Origin: an uncultured Taibaiella sp.
GTDB lineage: Bacteria > Bacteroidota > Bacteroidia > Chitinophagales > Chitinophagaceae
Reading direction: 5' to 3'
Length of the DNA: 6,966 nt
NCBI GenBank assembly: GCA_937871155.1
Contig: CALMXV010000197.1
Location: 1 to 6,966 of the forward strand
The notes below the pieces were generated by a model. The model did no database searches, was not told the DNA's origin, and was given only the letters and a program-made list of their open reading frames with translations. Position numbers and translations under genes: made by a program. Shown here piece by piece: positions 6,188 through 6,966 of this stretch (position 1 is its first letter; every line of letters begins with the position of its first letter).

Positions 6188-6966
6188 AAATGAAATACTC
6201 CTTTTTATAGGCTCCTTATGTGTATGTATTATCGTTTTTCTTCCTTGGCAACTCTATATCTTACATCGTTTCCCCGATTTGGCAACTTATGTTTTTGAGT
6301 TCAATAGAAGACATATTACTGAAGCATTAGAAGGACATGAAGGCGATAGTTATTATTATATCGACCATTTAATGTACCTCTTTGGGGAATATTTATATTA
6401 TCTCATACCATTAGGAATATTATTAAGCTTCAACAATAAATCCATAAATGCAAAATTGAATTGGGGCATTATTGGCGCTCTAAATTTTGTCTTTATATTC
6501 TTTAGTTTCATTGCCCAAACTAAAGTAAGTACTTATTTATTTTTCATTATTCCTTTAGCCTTAGTGTATATTTCAATAGTATTAGATTTTGCGATTCAAT
6601 TAATAAGCAAAATGACGAAATCGGAATTAATTACAGTTTGTACTACTTTACTGGTTTCTATATTAGTAGCTTTATCTGCCTTCAATCCAATCTGGGTAAA
6701 AGATTATTTATCTCCTACCAATTTGGAAAGAAACGACCATATTTACAATGCCCGTATTTATAGAAATTTGAATAGTACTGTACCGGACAGTATTCGTGTA
6801 GTGATGAACATGAATTCATTTGATGATATAAATGTCATGTTTTACAACAAAGGTATTACCGCATATCATTGGACATTAACTGAAGCAGAATTCAAAACCT
6901 TTGAACAAAAAAAGCTGCCCATAGCAGTATATGAATCCCATGGGAAATATCAACTACCGAAATACG
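6171..6966 (+). pseudogene. PMT/ArnT-type glycosyltransferase, continuation in shifted frame, 3' end cut by window
   Basis: From the A6 tract this frame is open to the last base (265 codons) and has no start of its own; the first in-frame ATG is about 200 nt in. It continues the glycosyltransferase. A membrane helix (LLFIGSLCVCIIVFLPWQLY) comes first, then a periplasmic loop with EALEGHEGDSYYYIDHL, a pattern typical after that helix in PMT/ArnT proteins. Further helices follow, including the family segment FIAQTKVSTYLFFIIPLAL with its conserved Lys, then LITVCTTLLVSILVALSAF. A soluble C-terminal region (NLERNDHIYNARIYRNLNSTVPDSIRVVM and onward) reaches the window end. Joined to the N-terminal part, the protein is about 500 residues at the edge, normal for the family. 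Coding quality is intact on both sides of the break, so the gene looks functional apart from the single frame change. Confidence 0.8.

Overview
The window looks like chromosomal DNA from a member of the Bacteroidota, probably a Chitinophagaceae/Sphingobacteriia-type organism. Reasons: a TonB-dependent receptor with an N-terminal carboxypeptidase-regulatory-like domain, a DUF3347 lipoprotein, a TPR protein type common in this phylum, AT-rich DNA, no obvious Shine-Dalgarno sequences, and matches to the phylum's -7 element TAnnTTTG. No rRNA, tRNA, CRISPR array or insertion sequence was seen.

Layout. Bases 1-768 (+) are the C-terminal part of a TPR protein cut by the window edge. Bases 769-1054 are a structured intergenic region: a bidirectional terminator, a perfect 13-bp inverted repeat, and a promoter-like box followed by two hairpins, the last with a T-tract. 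This may be a small RNA of about 110 nt on the + strand. Bases 1055-4442 are on the minus strand. Read in transcription order they hold a YraN/UPF0102 nuclease-fold protein, a DUF3347 lipoprotein broken by a one-base frameshift, and, 3 nt after it, a TonB-dependent receptor. Bases 4464-6966 are on the + strand: a SIS-domain phosphoglucose/phosphomannose isomerase, then a PMT/ArnT-type membrane glycosyltransferase that runs off the window and is also frameshifted.

How the genes may work together. The DUF3347 lipoprotein and the receptor are almost certainly one transcriptional unit. The Cys/Met-rich C-terminus of DUF3347 suggests a metal-related outer-membrane/periplasmic function, but the substrate is not visible in the sequence. 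The isomerase supplies hexose-phosphate interconversion, and the glycosyltransferase behind it would use a lipid-linked sugar on the periplasmic side. The pair is compatible with envelope glycan metabolism, though the isomerase may simply be housekeeping.

The most notable points are the two frameshifts. The glycosyltransferase break lies at a (TCTA)4 tract followed by A6; loss of one TCTA unit would restore the full frame, which makes it a candidate phase-variation switch. A sequencing or assembly error is the main competing explanation for both breaks. The second notable point is the candidate small RNA convergent with the receptor operon.
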